Below, in pieces: positions 16,860 through 24,829 of a DNA stretch of 64,000 bases (positions within the stretch are counted from its first letter, which is position 1; each line of letters starts with the position of its first letter). The notes beneath the pieces are model-generated. The model was not told where the DNA came from. It did not search any database and saw only the letters and a list, made by a program, of their open reading frames with translations. Origin of the DNA: Gemmatimonadota bacterium (lineage in GTDB: Bacteria; Gemmatimonadota; Gemmatimonadetes; Longimicrobiales; Gaopeijiaceae); NCBI GenBank assembly GCA_009692205.1, contig SHZR01000012.1, positions 1 through 64,000 of the forward strand, written 5' to 3'. The translations under genes were made by a program, and so were the position numbers.

Positions 16860-18395
16860 ATGGAACTCGACTTCAGCCGATCGCTCCACTACTGGTGGGC
16901 GCTCCTCCCCGAGATCGTGCTGTGCCTCTGGGGAATGGGCGTCCTGATCGCCGGCGTATCCAAGCGGTACCGGCTCGCGGGCGAGGACGCCACGGGCGAC
17001 CCGACGCTCTCCGGATCCGCCGACCTCGGGTGGCTCGCGCTCTTCGGGGTGTTCAGCGCGGCCTTCGCCAACGGGTGGCTCTACGGCGTACGAGAGGTGG
17101 GGTCGGCCGGCATGATCGCGGTGGATCCGTTCCGCCTGTTCGCCAACTGGGTGCTTCTGCTCGGCGCGGCCCTCACCATCCTCATCTCCTTCGCGTACGT
17201 CCACCGGCAGCGCCTGCAGGCCGGTGAGTTCTACGGGCTCATCCTGCTCGCGACCGCGGGCATGATGTTCATGGTCGCCGGCCGCGACCTGATCGTGATC
17301 TTCCTCGGGCTCGAGGTGATGTCCGTCGCCGTCTACGCGCTGACGGCGTTCAACCGGCGCGACCGCAGGTCGGCGGAGGCGGGACTCAAGTACTTCCTCC
17401 TCGGGGCCTTCGCCACGGGCTTCCTGCTGTACGGGATCGCGCTGGTCTACGGTGCCACGGGGTCCACCAACGTGGCCACCATCGGCGCCGTGGTGACGGG
17501 AGGGACCGCGACGCCGGGCCTCCTTTCCATCGGGATCGCGCTGATCACGATCGGGTTCGGCTTCAAGGTGGCCGCGGTCCCGTTCCACATGTGGACCCCG
17601 GACGTCTACGAGGGAGCGCCGGCTCCGGTGACCGCGTTCATGTCAGCCGCTGTGAAGGCGGCCGCGTTCGTCGCGTTCATGAGGGTCTTCGTGGTCGCGT
17701 TCGAAGGCGCCGTAGACGTGTGGTATCCGATCGTGTGGTGGCTCGCCGCGCTCACGATGGTCGCCGCCAACCTGATGGCGCTCGTCCAATCCAACGTGAA
17801 GCGCATGCTCGCGTACTCGAGCATCGCGCACGCCGGCTACCTCCTGGTGGCCATGACCGCCGCGAACGAGACCGCGGCGGCCGGACTCCTCTTCTACCTC
17901 CTTGTCTACACTCTCATGAACACGGGCGCGTTCGCCGTGGTCATCAGCGTAGCGCATCAGTCCGAGGAGCGGCTCCAGGTGGAGGATTACGCCGGGTTCG
18001 GTTGGGCGCAGCCCATGCTCGGCGTCGCGCTGACGATCTTGCTGCTGTCGCTGGCCGGCTTTCCGGGCACGGGCGGCTTCATGGGCAAGATCTTCCTGCT
18101 CCAGGGAGCGGCCGACGCGGAACTCTGGGTACTCTCCGTGATCCTCGTGCTCTCGACCGTGGCCTCGTATTGGTATTACCTGCGTATCGCATGGTTCATG
18201 TGGATGAAGAACCCGTCCTCGGAACGGCAGCACGCGCACGTGGTGGCGCCGCTCCCCTTGCAGTTCGCGCTCATCGCCTGCGTCGCGCTGATCCTCTATA
18301 CGGGGATCTTCCCGGGCACGGCACTCGAGTTCGCGCGCGCAAGCGTGCAGGGCCTTGGCACGCTCGGGGACACCGGCGGCGGCTTCGCGCCCTGA
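16860..18395 (+). CDS. nuoN: NADH-quinone oxidoreductase subunit N (antiporter-like)
   Basis: A 511-residue antiporter-like subunit, the last gene of the operon. Family marks are F-L-G-L-E-V-M-S-V-A-V-Y-A-L-T-A-F with the conserved Glu, the lysine in E-A-G-L-K-Y-F-L-L-G-A-F, P-F-H-M-W-T-P-D-V-Y-E-G-A-P-A-P-V-T, and V-K-R-M-L-A-Y-S-S-I-A-H-A-G-Y. Length is normal. It completes a set of fourteen separate subunits in canonical order, with no inserted gene. Confidence 0.95.
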   Translation: MELDFSRSLHYWWALLPEIVLCLWGMGVLIAGVSKRYRLAGEDATGDPTLSGSADLGWLALFGVFSAAFANGWLYGVREVGSAGMIAVDPFRLFANWVLLLGAALTILISFAYVHRQRLQAGEFYGLILLATAGMMFMVAGRDLIVIFLGLEVMSVAVYALTAFNRRDRRSAEAGLKYFLLGAFATGFLLYGIALVYGATGSTNVATIGAVVTGGTATPGLLSIGIALITIGFGFKVAAVPFHMWTPDVYEGAPAPVTAFMSAAVKAAAFVAFMRVFVVAFEGAVDVWYPIVWWLAALTMVAANLMALVQSNVKRMLAYSSIAHAGYLLVAMTAANETAAAGLLFYLLVYTLMNTGAFAVVISVAHQSEERLQVEDYAGFGWAQPMLGVALTILLLSLAGFPGTGGFMGKIFLLQGAADAELWVLSVILVLSTVASYWYYLRIAWFMWMKNPSSERQHAHVVAPLPLQFALIACVALILYTGIFPGTALEFARASVQGLGTLGDTGGGFAP

Positions 18396-18423
18396 CCGTT
18401 CGTACGCAACCGGAGACAGCGTG

Positions 18424-19791
18424 ATGAAGGCGCACATCTTCAGGCAGTACGACATCCGCGGCATCGTGGGCGAGGACCTCGATGCCGACGTCACCCGGTC
18501 CGTCGGGAAGGCCTTCGCCTCGATGGTCCGGGCCCAGACCGGCGCCAAAGAGCCCAAGATCGCCGTCGGCTGCGACAACCGGCTGACCTCACCGGAGCTG
18601 GCGGCAGGCCTCATCGCGGGCATCCGCTCGGCCGGCGTGAGCGTGGTCGACGTCGGCACCGTGCCCACGCCGGTGCTCTACTGGGCGGAGGCGACGCTCG
18701 GAACGCACGCGGGCGTGCAGATCACGGGATCGCACAACCCACCCGAGTGGAACGGCGTGAAGATGAGCCTCGGGCGGGGCGCGCTCTACGGTGACGCGAT
18801 CCAGGAGATCAGGAACCGTATCCTCAAGGGGGACATGGCCTCCGGGGCAGGTGGCCACGAGAAGGTCGAGGTGCTCGACCGCTACGTGACGGACATCACG
18901 AAGCGCCTCGAGCTTGCCCGGTCCATGAAGGTCGCCGTCGACTGCGGAAACGGGGTGGGGTCGCTCGTCGCGGTCCGTCTCCTCGAGGCGCTCGGCGCCA
19001 CCGTGACCCCCCTGTTCTGCGACTCCGACGGCACGTTCCCGAATCACCACCCCGACCCAACCGTGGACGAGAACCTGGAGGACCTGATCCACTCGGTCCG
19101 CGCCTCGGATCACGACCTCGGCGTCGCCTTCGACGGGGACGCCGACCGCATCGGCGCGGTCGACGAGCACGGCAACATCGTCCGCGGGGACATCCTGCTG
19201 CTCCTCTACGGGCTCGACCTGCTCGAGAAGCTCGGCCCCGGCCAGAAGCTCATCTTCGACGTGAAGTGCAGCCAGGTTCTGCCGGAGGTGTTCGCCAAGG
19301 CCGGCGGTGAGCCGATCATGTGGAAGACCGGGCACTCGCTCATCAAGCGCAAGATGAAGGAGACGGGAGCCCTCCTGGCCGGCGAGCTTTCCGGACACAT
19401 CATGATCGCCGACGACTACTACGGATTCGACGACGCGCTCTACGACGCATGCCGACTGGTCTCGCTCGTGAGCCGTTCAGGGCGTAGCCTCTCGGAGATG
19501 GTCGCGGAGTTCCCGGTGTACGTATCGACGCCGGAGATCCGCATCGACGTAAGCGAGGAGCAGAAGTGGAGCATCGTGGAGCAGGCGGTCGCACACTTCA
19601 AGAAGACCCACGAAGTGATCGACGTGGATGGGGCACGCGTGCTCTTCGGGGACGGGTGGGCGCTCATGCGCGCCTCGAACACACAGCCCGCGATCGTGGC
19701 TCGCTTCGAGGCCAAGAGCGCTGGGCGCCTCGCCGAAATCAGGGAGGAGGTGGCCGCATGGCTCGGGACCCACGGAGTCTCACTTCCGTAG
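18424..19791 (+). CDS. Phosphomannomutase / phosphoglucomutase
   Basis: A 455-residue alpha-D-phosphohexomutase that interconverts hexose 6- and 1-phosphates through a phosphoserine, supplying sugar 1-phosphates for nucleotide sugars. The phosphoserine is Ser103 in T-G-S-H-N-P-P-E-W-N-G, the metal loop is D-G-D-A-D-R-I-G, and the sugar-binding loop is G-E-L-S-G-H-I. The C-terminal phosphate loop is R-A-S-N-T-Q-P-A. This is the AlgC/ManB group; whether mannose or glucose is preferred cannot be told. GGAGA stands 7 bases before ATG at 18424. It follows nuoN by 28 bases and may be co-transcribed. The likely users are the surface-polysaccharide genes at 51-59 kb. Confidence 0.9.
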   Translation: MKAHIFRQYDIRGIVGEDLDADVTRSVGKAFASMVRAQTGAKEPKIAVGCDNRLTSPELAAGLIAGIRSAGVSVVDVGTVPTPVLYWAEATLGTHAGVQITGSHNPPEWNGVKMSLGRGALYGDAIQEIRNRILKGDMASGAGGHEKVEVLDRYVTDITKRLELARSMKVAVDCGNGVGSLVAVRLLEALGATVTPLFCDSDGTFPNHHPDPTVDENLEDLIHSVRASDHDLGVAFDGDADRIGAVDEHGNIVRGDILLLLYGLDLLEKLGPGQKLIFDVKCSQVLPEVFAKAGGEPIMWKTGHSLIKRKMKETGALLAGELSGHIMIADDYYGFDDALYDACRLVSLVSRSGRSLSEMVAEFPVYVSTPEIRIDVSEEQKWSIVEQAVAHFKKTHEVIDVDGARVLFGDGWALMRASNTQPAIVARFEAKSAGRLAEIREEVAAWLGTHGVSLP

Positions 19792-19801
19792 CTGGTAGCG
19801 C

Positions 19802-22564
19802 GTGAGCCCCGCGCGTCCCTTCCTGTCCGCGCTTCGCGGGGGACGGCTGGTCATCGCCGCCGTCATCGCGGTGGGCCTCCTGCTCGCCTTCGGCAGGGCG
19901 TTCGCGGCGGCCTACGTGGAGATCCTGTGGCAATCCCAGTCCGGATACGCGGGCGTGTTCTGGCGTCGCATGCTCTGGGAGTGGGGCGTGCGGGGCGCGG
20001 CCGCCGTCGTGGTCGGCGTCCTCGTGCTGGCCAACCTGAAGGTCGCCTCGACGACGCTCGGAGCGATCCAGATCCGCCGGCGCTTCGCGAACATCGAGAT
20101 CTCGGAGCGGATCCCGGGGCAGATCGTCTGGGGCGGGATCACGCTCGCCGCGGTACTCCTCGGGCTCTGGTTCGGCGCCGCGGTCCCCCCGAACCTCGGC
20201 ATCCAGGCCCTTCTCTTCCTGAGCGCGAACGCTTGGGGTGTGACGGAGCCCGTCCTGGGGCACGACGTGGGCTTCTATGTGTTCCTGGTTCCGCTCCTCG
20301 CATCCGCCGTCACGCTCGCGCTCATCGTCACCTTCCTCGTCTTCACGCTCGTCACCGCCGCGTACGCCGCCACGGGCACGATCCGGTGGACCAAGAGCGG
20401 CCTCGACGCCCAACACCTCCCTCGCGTCCACCTCGGCATCCTGATCGCCGTCTTCCTCGCCCTCCTCGGAGCGCGGCTCTGGGTCCAGCGCTACCTGCTG
20501 CTGACCAACGGCAGCTCCGGAGTCCAGGACATCTTCGGGTTCACGGACGGGGAGGCGCGCCTCCCAGCGCTCCAAACGCTCGTCGTGGTGTGCGTCTTCG
20601 CGGCCGCGGCGACGTTCTGGGGAGCCTGGACGAACCGGGCCGGCCCGATGCTGATGTCGTTCCTCTCGGTAACGATCGCGTGGATCGTGATCGGGCAGCT
20701 CTATCCGAGCCTCGTGCAGAGGATCCGCGTGGAGCCGAACGAGCTCGGGCGGGAGACGCCCTACATCGAGTACAACCTGGAGTTCACCCGGCGGGGGTTC
20801 GGCCTGGACCGGCTCGAGCGCAGGCCCTTCACCTTCGAGCCGAACGAGAGCGTCGATTGGGCCGCGGCGGCGAGCCAGTTCCGCGGGCTTCCGGTCTGGA
20901 ACCTCGGGACGCTGCTGGCCACCTACCGCTCGCTCGAGGCGCGCTTCCCGTACTACGACTTCACGGACGCGACGATCGACCGGTACGACACGCCGAACGG
21001 GCCTGTGCCCGTCGCACTGTCGGTGCGCCAGATCGAGCCGGCCGGCGTTCAGGACCCCAACTGGCAGAACCAGCATCTGCGTAAGCGGTACGTCGCGGGC
21101 ATGGGGGCCGTCGCGAGCCTCGCGGCCGAGCGCACCCCGGAAGGACGCCCCGCGATGCTGCTCTCCGGCATCCCGCCCGAGATCACGCCGGGCGCGCGGG
21201 AGACCGAGGCGCTCGACCTCGACCGGCCGGACGTGTTCTTCGGCACGACGCAGCAGGGATATGTCGTGGTGAACCCCGACCTCGGCGAATATCTCGCGCC
21301 GGATTCCACGGCAGGCGCCGCCGGCGTCGACTTCCCGGTCGGCATCCAGCTCACGTCCACCCTCCGTACCGCGCTGCTCGCGTGGCACTTCGGGGACGCG
21401 AACCTGCTGTTCGCCTCGGAGCTCTCCGAGTCCAGCCAGTTCGTGCACAAGCGCATGGTGGTGGAGCGCGTGGTCTCCATCGCTCCTTTCCTACGCTTCC
21501 CCGAGCCGCCGTATCCCGTCATCGCGGAGGGGCGGATCGTCTGGGTGCTGGACGCCTTCACCGGGACGGGGGCGTTCCCGCTCTCGACCGCGAGCGACTT
21601 CGGCACAGTGCGCCGAGGGGTTCGCTACGTCCGCAACAGCGTGAAGGTCACGGTCGACGCGGTCACCGGCCGGGTCGACTTCTACCGCGTGCCGATCGAG
21701 GATCCGCTCGCGGACGCCTACGCGAGCGCGTTCCCGGGACTCTTCCAGCCCATCGAGGAGATGCCGGAGGGGATCGGTGCGCACCTCCGCTACCCCCGCT
21801 CGCTCCTCGGCCTCCAGAGCCGCGTCATGCTCCAGTACCATCAGGAAACAGCGGCGGCCTTCCACGGGCAGCAGGACGTCTGGAACGAGCCCCAGGAGCT
21901 GGCAGAGGGAACGAGCCCCGTGCCGTATCTGCCCGAGTATGCGATCTACACGTTGCCGGGAGAGAGCGAGCCCCGGTTCCAGATCAGCGCCGTATTCGTG
22001 CCCGCGGGGAGACAGAACCTCACGGGCACCCTCGTGGGACGCACGGACACGCAGGGCGTGCCCGAACTGATCCTGCTCGATGTCGCGGTCGCCGACCAGG
22101 TTCCGGGCCCGCGCCAGATCGAGGCGCTCGTGGAGCAGGATCCGGAGATCTCGCAGCTGTTCTCACTCTGGCGGGGCGGGGGAAGCGAAGTCTGGACCGG
22201 CCATCTCCACGTCGTCCCCGTCGGGGGTCGCTTCGTGTACATGGAGCCGATCTTCCTGGCGGCTAGTGCTGAGGCGATTCCGGAGCTGCGCCGCTACGTC
22301 GTGAGCGACGGCGTCCGCGTCGCGATGACCGAGCAGCTCGACGATGCGATCCGCGAGCTCGCGGGCATCGAGCTCGCCGGCGTGACCACCGCCACCGGCG
22401 CGTCGAACGTCGGCGGCGTGCCTACCCCGAGCGCGCGCTGGCCGTCCGAGGCCCTCGAGCTCTTGGAGCGCGCCGACGCGAGCGCCCGTTCGGGAAACTG
22501 GCAGGGGTTCGGCGAGGCGCTCGCGGAGTTGCGGGGGCTCTTGGAGCGGTTGGAAGGGCGCTGA
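19802..22564 (+). CDS. UPF0182 family large membrane protein
   Basis: A 920-residue protein with about seven membrane segments in the first 300 residues, followed by a large domain of some 600 residues predicted to face outside. Conserved UPF0182 landmarks are W-Q-S-Q-S-G-Y near the N-terminus, P-Y-I-E-Y-N-L-E-F-T-R-R-G-F-G-L, the D-P-N-W-Q-N-Q-H-L-R segment, and the W-V-L-D-A-F-T-G-T strand. The family occurs in Actinobacteria, Cyanobacteria and several high-GC phyla; its function is unknown. GTG start 10 bases after the mutase gene, so the two probably form a unit. Confidence 0.85.
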   Translation: MSPARPFLSALRGGRLVIAAVIAVGLLLAFGRAFAAAYVEILWQSQSGYAGVFWRRMLWEWGVRGAAAVVVGVLVLANLKVASTTLGAIQIRRRFANIEISERIPGQIVWGGITLAAVLLGLWFGAAVPPNLGIQALLFLSANAWGVTEPVLGHDVGFYVFLVPLLASAVTLALIVTFLVFTLVTAAYAATGTIRWTKSGLDAQHLPRVHLGILIAVFLALLGARLWVQRYLLLTNGSSGVQDIFGFTDGEARLPALQTLVVVCVFAAAATFWGAWTNRAGPMLMSFLSVTIAWIVIGQLYPSLVQRIRVEPNELGRETPYIEYNLEFTRRGFGLDRLERRPFTFEPNESVDWAAAASQFRGLPVWNLGTLLATYRSLEARFPYYDFTDATIDRYDTPNGPVPVALSVRQIEPAGVQDPNWQNQHLRKRYVAGMGAVASLAAERTPEGRPAMLLSGIPPEITPGARETEALDLDRPDVFFGTTQQGYVVVNPDLGEYLAPDSTAGAAGVDFPVGIQLTSTLRTALLAWHFGDANLLFASELSESSQFVHKRMVVERVVSIAPFLRFPEPPYPVIAEGRIVWVLDAFTGTGAFPLSTASDFGTVRRGVRYVRNSVKVTVDAVTGRVDFYRVPIEDPLADAYASAFPGLFQPIEEMPEGIGAHLRYPRSLLGLQSRVMLQYHQETAAAFHGQQDVWNEPQELAEGTSPVPYLPEYAIYTLPGESEPRFQISAVFVPAGRQNLTGTLVGRTDTQGVPELILLDVAVADQVPGPRQIEALVEQDPEISQLFSLWRGGGSEVWTGHLHVVPVGGRFVYMEPIFLAASAEAIPELRRYVVSDGVRVAMTEQLDDAIRELAGIELAGVTTATGASNVGGVPTPSARWPSEALELLERADASARSGNWQGFGEALAELRGLLERLEGR

Positions 22565-22618
22565 GGCCGCGGTGAGCGTGGGGGCGGATTCCTGGGCTGA
22601 ACGGGCTGTATCCGTAAG

Positions 22619-22658
22619 TTTCACATGCATGTGAATTTACTTGCCTGTATTTTCACAT
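22619..22658. promoter_or_regulatory. Palindromic operator and half-site before the AAA ATPase gene
   Basis: TTCACATGCATGTGAA at 22620-22635 is a perfect 16-bp palindrome, just upstream of the predicted -35. Its half-site with one extra base, TTTCACAT, occurs at 22619-22626 and again at 22651-22658, inside the promoter spacer, 32 bases (about three helical turns) apart. The arrangement suggests a repressor that binds both places. Confidence 0.5.
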
Positions 22659-22670
22659 ATAGGCTACATT
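22641..22670 (+). promoter_or_regulatory. Predicted promoter giving a leaderless mRNA for the AAA ATPase
   Basis: TTGCCT (22641-22646), an 18-base spacer and TACATT (22665-22670) lie 7 bases before the ATG at 22678. No Shine-Dalgarno sequence is present. Transcription would start at or next to the A of the start codon. Confidence 0.5.
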
Positions 22671-22677
22671 GTCGGAC

Positions 22678-23796
22678 ATGATCGCGCGCGCGCTCGCGGC
22701 CCAGGTCGAGGCCGATCTCTCCGCCAAGATGGTGCTCCTGTCCGGACCTCGGCAGTCGGGCAAGACCACGCTGGCTCGCGCGCTCCTCGAGCGGACCCAC
22801 GCCGATCACACGGAGCGGTACCTCAGCTGGGACGACGACGAGGCCCGAACGCGGATCCTCGAGCGCGCGTTCCCGCGCGACGGGCTGGTCGTGTTCGACG
22901 AGCTGCACAAGCACACCCGGTGGAGGAACTTCCTCAAGGGACTCTACGATACGCACGGTCGGGACCTGCGCGTTCTCGTGACCGGAAGCGCTCGGCTTGA
23001 CGTGTATCGGCCCGGAGGAGACTCCCTCCAAGGTCGGCACCATCACCTGAGGCTCTATCCCCTCTCGCTGAAGGAGGTCGGTTGCTCGCTCGAGGACCTC
23101 ATGGCTCTCGGTCCGTTCCCGGAGCCCTTGCTCGGGGGCTCCAAGACGGCGGCGAGACGCTGGTCGCGGGAGCATCGATCGCGCCTGGTTCGCGGGGATA
23201 TCGCCGACCTCGAGCGCGTCCAGGAGCTCGGCGCGCTGGAGCTGCTTTCCGTTCGACTCGGCGGATTGGTGGGCTCGCCCCTCTCGATCAACGCCCTCCG
23301 TGAGGACCTGCAGGTCGCGCACAAGACCGTCGAGCGATGGCTCGACATCTTCGAGCGCCTCATGTTCGTGTTCCGGTTGTCGCCGTTCGGACCCCCTCGG
23401 ATCAAGGCCGTCCGAAAGAGTCGCAAGCTCTTCCTCTTCGATTGGACCGTGATCGAGGAGGAGGGACCGCGCTTCGAGAACCTCGTGGGGTTCCATCTGC
23501 TCAAGGAGGGCCACTACCGGGAGGACACCGAGGGCTTCGATACCGAGCTGCGCTTCTTCCGCGACGTCGAAGGCCGGGAGGTGGATTTCGTGCAGCTCGA
23601 AGGCGGACGACCCGTGCGCTTCGTGGAGTGCAAACTCTCCGAGCGGGCGATCAGCCCGGCGCTCCTTTATCTCACGCGCAAGTTCCCGGGAGTCGAGGCC
23701 GTCCAGGTGATCGCGACGTCGGGAATCGATCGCGTGGCCCGCGAAGGCGTTCGGCTCGTCAGCGCGGATCGGTTCTTGGGGGAGTTGGCTGTGTGA
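22678..23796 (+). CDS. AAA_14/DUF4143-type ATPase
   Basis: A 372-residue P-loop ATPase. Walker A is G-P-R-Q-S-G-K-T-T (23-31), Walker B is L-V-V-F-D-E-L-H-K, and sensor 1 is L-V-T-G-S-A-R. A winged-helix-like middle (about residues 190-235) is followed by a C-terminal DUF4143 part with a nuclease-like D-x(n)-E-C-K pattern (R-E-V-D-F-V then V-E-C-K-L-S). Such proteins are common in accessory regions; their cellular role is not established. A TTG at 22669 could start it 3 codons earlier, but the ATG at 22678 fits a leaderless promoter. It stands alone between UPF0182 and a toxin-antitoxin pair, like an acquired gene. Confidence 0.82.
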   Translation: MIARALAAQVEADLSAKMVLLSGPRQSGKTTLARALLERTHADHTERYLSWDDDEARTRILERAFPRDGLVVFDELHKHTRWRNFLKGLYDTHGRDLRVLVTGSARLDVYRPGGDSLQGRHHHLRLYPLSLKEVGCSLEDLMALGPFPEPLLGGSKTAARRWSREHRSRLVRGDIADLERVQELGALELLSVRLGGLVGSPLSINALREDLQVAHKTVERWLDIFERLMFVFRLSPFGPPRIKAVRKSRKLFLFDWTVIEEEGPRFENLVGFHLLKEGHYREDTEGFDTELRFFRDVEGREVDFVQLEGGRPVRFVECKLSERAISPALLYLTRKFPGVEAVQVIATSGIDRVAREGVRLVSADRFLGELAV

Positions 23797-23818
23797 GCGG
23801 GGCGCCCCGGCGACCACC

Positions 23819-23883
23819 ACCCCCGTTCGGCTGGCTCTTCGAGCCCCCGCGAAAGGGCCTCGCTGCCCTTTCAAATCCCCCCA
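23819..23883 (+). repeat. 65-bp hairpin repeat, copy 1
   Basis: First copy of a 65-bp direct repeat that is 58/65 identical (no gaps) to 24745-24809. It contains two inverted repeats: one around TTCGAGCCC, and the stem AAAGGGC/GCCCTTT with a 6-base loop at 23851-23870. The rest of 23797-24024 shows no gene; it includes the upstream region of the antitoxin, with a TAGATT hexamer at 23989-23994. Confidence 0.8.
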
Positions 23884-24024
23884 GGTCGCGCAGGGTGGTC
23901 GGCGGACATGGGGGACCACATCGTGGTGCTCGAAGCGGGCAACAGCGAGGCCCGGGCACTGGCGATCGGATGGCGATCGCCGCGCTCATAGATTATCTTG
24001 AGTTGACCCTCGAACGGAGTTCGC

Positions 24025-24282
24025 ATGTCCAAGGTCATCAACGCGAAGATCCTGCGCCGCGACCTGGGCAAGATCGTCGAGAGCGTGAGGAAGGGAGCGA
24101 GCTTCACTGTGCTGTACCGGAGTCGCCCGGCCTTCGAGATCGTTCCCGTAGATGCGGTCGATCTGGACCTGGGTGACCCTCAGGAAGACCCCCTTTATGG
24201 AGCACCGGCCGTCGGCCGGTCGAACGACGGCAGGTCGGCCGCGGATCACGACGCGCTTCTCTACGGCGCCCGGCGCGGTTGA
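24025..24282 (+). CDS. Phd/YefM-like antitoxin
   Basis: An 85-residue protein with the Phd/YefM pattern. The N-terminal DNA-binding half has I-N-A-K-I-L-R-R-D-L-G-K-I-V-E-S-V followed by F-T-V-L-Y-R-S-R-P-A-F-E-I-V-P, where a strand ends in the conserved V-P. The C-terminal part is acidic, then disordered, and would wrap around the toxin. ACGGAG precedes the ATG. Its stop overlaps the start of the PIN toxin (TTGA), the usual antitoxin-first arrangement with coupled translation. Such pairs repress their own promoter. Confidence 0.78.
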   Translation: MSKVINAKILRRDLGKIVESVRKGASFTVLYRSRPAFEIVPVDAVDLDLGDPQEDPLYGAPAVGRSNDGRSAADHDALLYGARRG

Positions 24283-24686
24283 GGCACCTTTTCGTCGACA
24301 CGTCGGCGTGGGTGGCGATGGCCGATGCCTCCGACCCGGACCACGCGGCGTGTGCAACTGCGCGTGATGCGTGGCTGGAGGGAGCAGGCGTTCTGGTGAC
24401 CACGGACTATGTGGTCGACGAGACGCTCACCCTGCTCCGCATGCGCCTCGGGGTGGACGCCGCGCAGGACTGGTGGACTCAGGTGGAGAACAGCTCTCGA
24501 ATCCGTTGGGAGTGGATCAGCCCTGCGCGGAGCGACAAGGCGCGCGCGTGGCTGTTTCGCTGGCGCGACAAGGACTTCTCGTTCACCGACTGCACGAGCT
24601 TCGTCGTCATGCGTGAGTTGCGGGTGCGCGTCGCCCTTACGGTGGGCCGCCACTTCCGGCAGGCTGGGTTCGACGAGCTGCCCTGA
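24279..24686 (+). CDS. PIN-domain toxin (VapC-like)
   Basis: A 135-residue PIN ribonuclease. The acidic metal-site residues are visible: Asp7 in F-V-D-T-S-A-W, Glu47-48 region in V-V-D-E-T-L-T-L, and the aspartates in R-W-R-D-K-D-F-S-F-T-D-C-T-S-F. Length is normal. The start is a TTG at 24279 that overlaps the antitoxin stop; no other start keeps the first strand. Together with the upstream gene it forms a type II toxin-antitoxin module, bounded on both sides by the 65-bp repeat. Confidence 0.82.
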   Translation: MRHLFVDTSAWVAMADASDPDHAACATARDAWLEGAGVLVTTDYVVDETLTLLRMRLGVDAAQDWWTQVENSSRIRWEWISPARSDKARAWLFRWRDKDFSFTDCTSFVVMRELRVRVALTVGRHFRQAGFDELP

Positions 24687-24719
24687 GGGGCGACCCCCTC
24701 CGTTGATCCCCCCGGGGGG
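24685..24719 (+). terminator. Hairpins after the PIN toxin, possible terminator
   Basis: GAGGGG-CGAC-CCCCTC (24685-24700) overlaps the toxin stop codon and is followed by a C6G6 palindrome (24708-24719). Neither has a T-run, so rho-independent termination is only possible, not shown. Confidence 0.3.
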
Positions 24720-24731
24720 CCCTGGTAGGTT
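24703..24731 (+). promoter_or_regulatory. Predicted promoter of sucCD
   Basis: TTGATC (24703-24708) lies 17 bases before TAGGTT (24726-24731), the same -10 hexamer as the yceD and kdsB promoters. Transcription would begin near 24738, so the leader of about 90 bases would contain the second 65-bp hairpin repeat. Confidence 0.5.
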
Positions 24732-24744
24732 TCCCGGCTCATCT

Positions 24745-24809
24745 ACCCCCATTCGGCGGGCTGTTCGAGCCCCCACGAAAGGGCCTCGCGGCCCTTCCAA
24801 ATCACCCCA
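24745..24809 (+). repeat. 65-bp hairpin repeat, copy 2, in the predicted sucC leader
   Basis: Second copy, differing from 23819-23883 at 7 of 65 positions. Its stem AAGGGCC-TCGC-GGCCCTT differs from copy 1 in sequence yet stays fully paired. It ends 20 bases before the sucC ATG. No Shine-Dalgarno sequence is seen between the repeat and sucC. Confidence 0.8.
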
Positions 24810-24829
24810 CAGCAACGACTTCCGACCGC

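Noticed and set aside
19739-21448. 569-codon minus-strand frame opposite the UPF0182 gene
   Set aside because: No domain, biased composition, and it lies fully within a recognised gene on the other strand.
23908-23991. 27-codon frame before the Phd-like antitoxin
   Set aside because: It has no ribosome site or recognisable content; any GC-rich stretch of this size holds such frames.
24745-24809. tRNA or tRNA fragment (GTTCGAGCCCC resembles a T-loop)
   Set aside because: No acceptor, anticodon or D-arm can be built around it. The stem pairs GGGCT with AGCCC in a simple hairpin instead.
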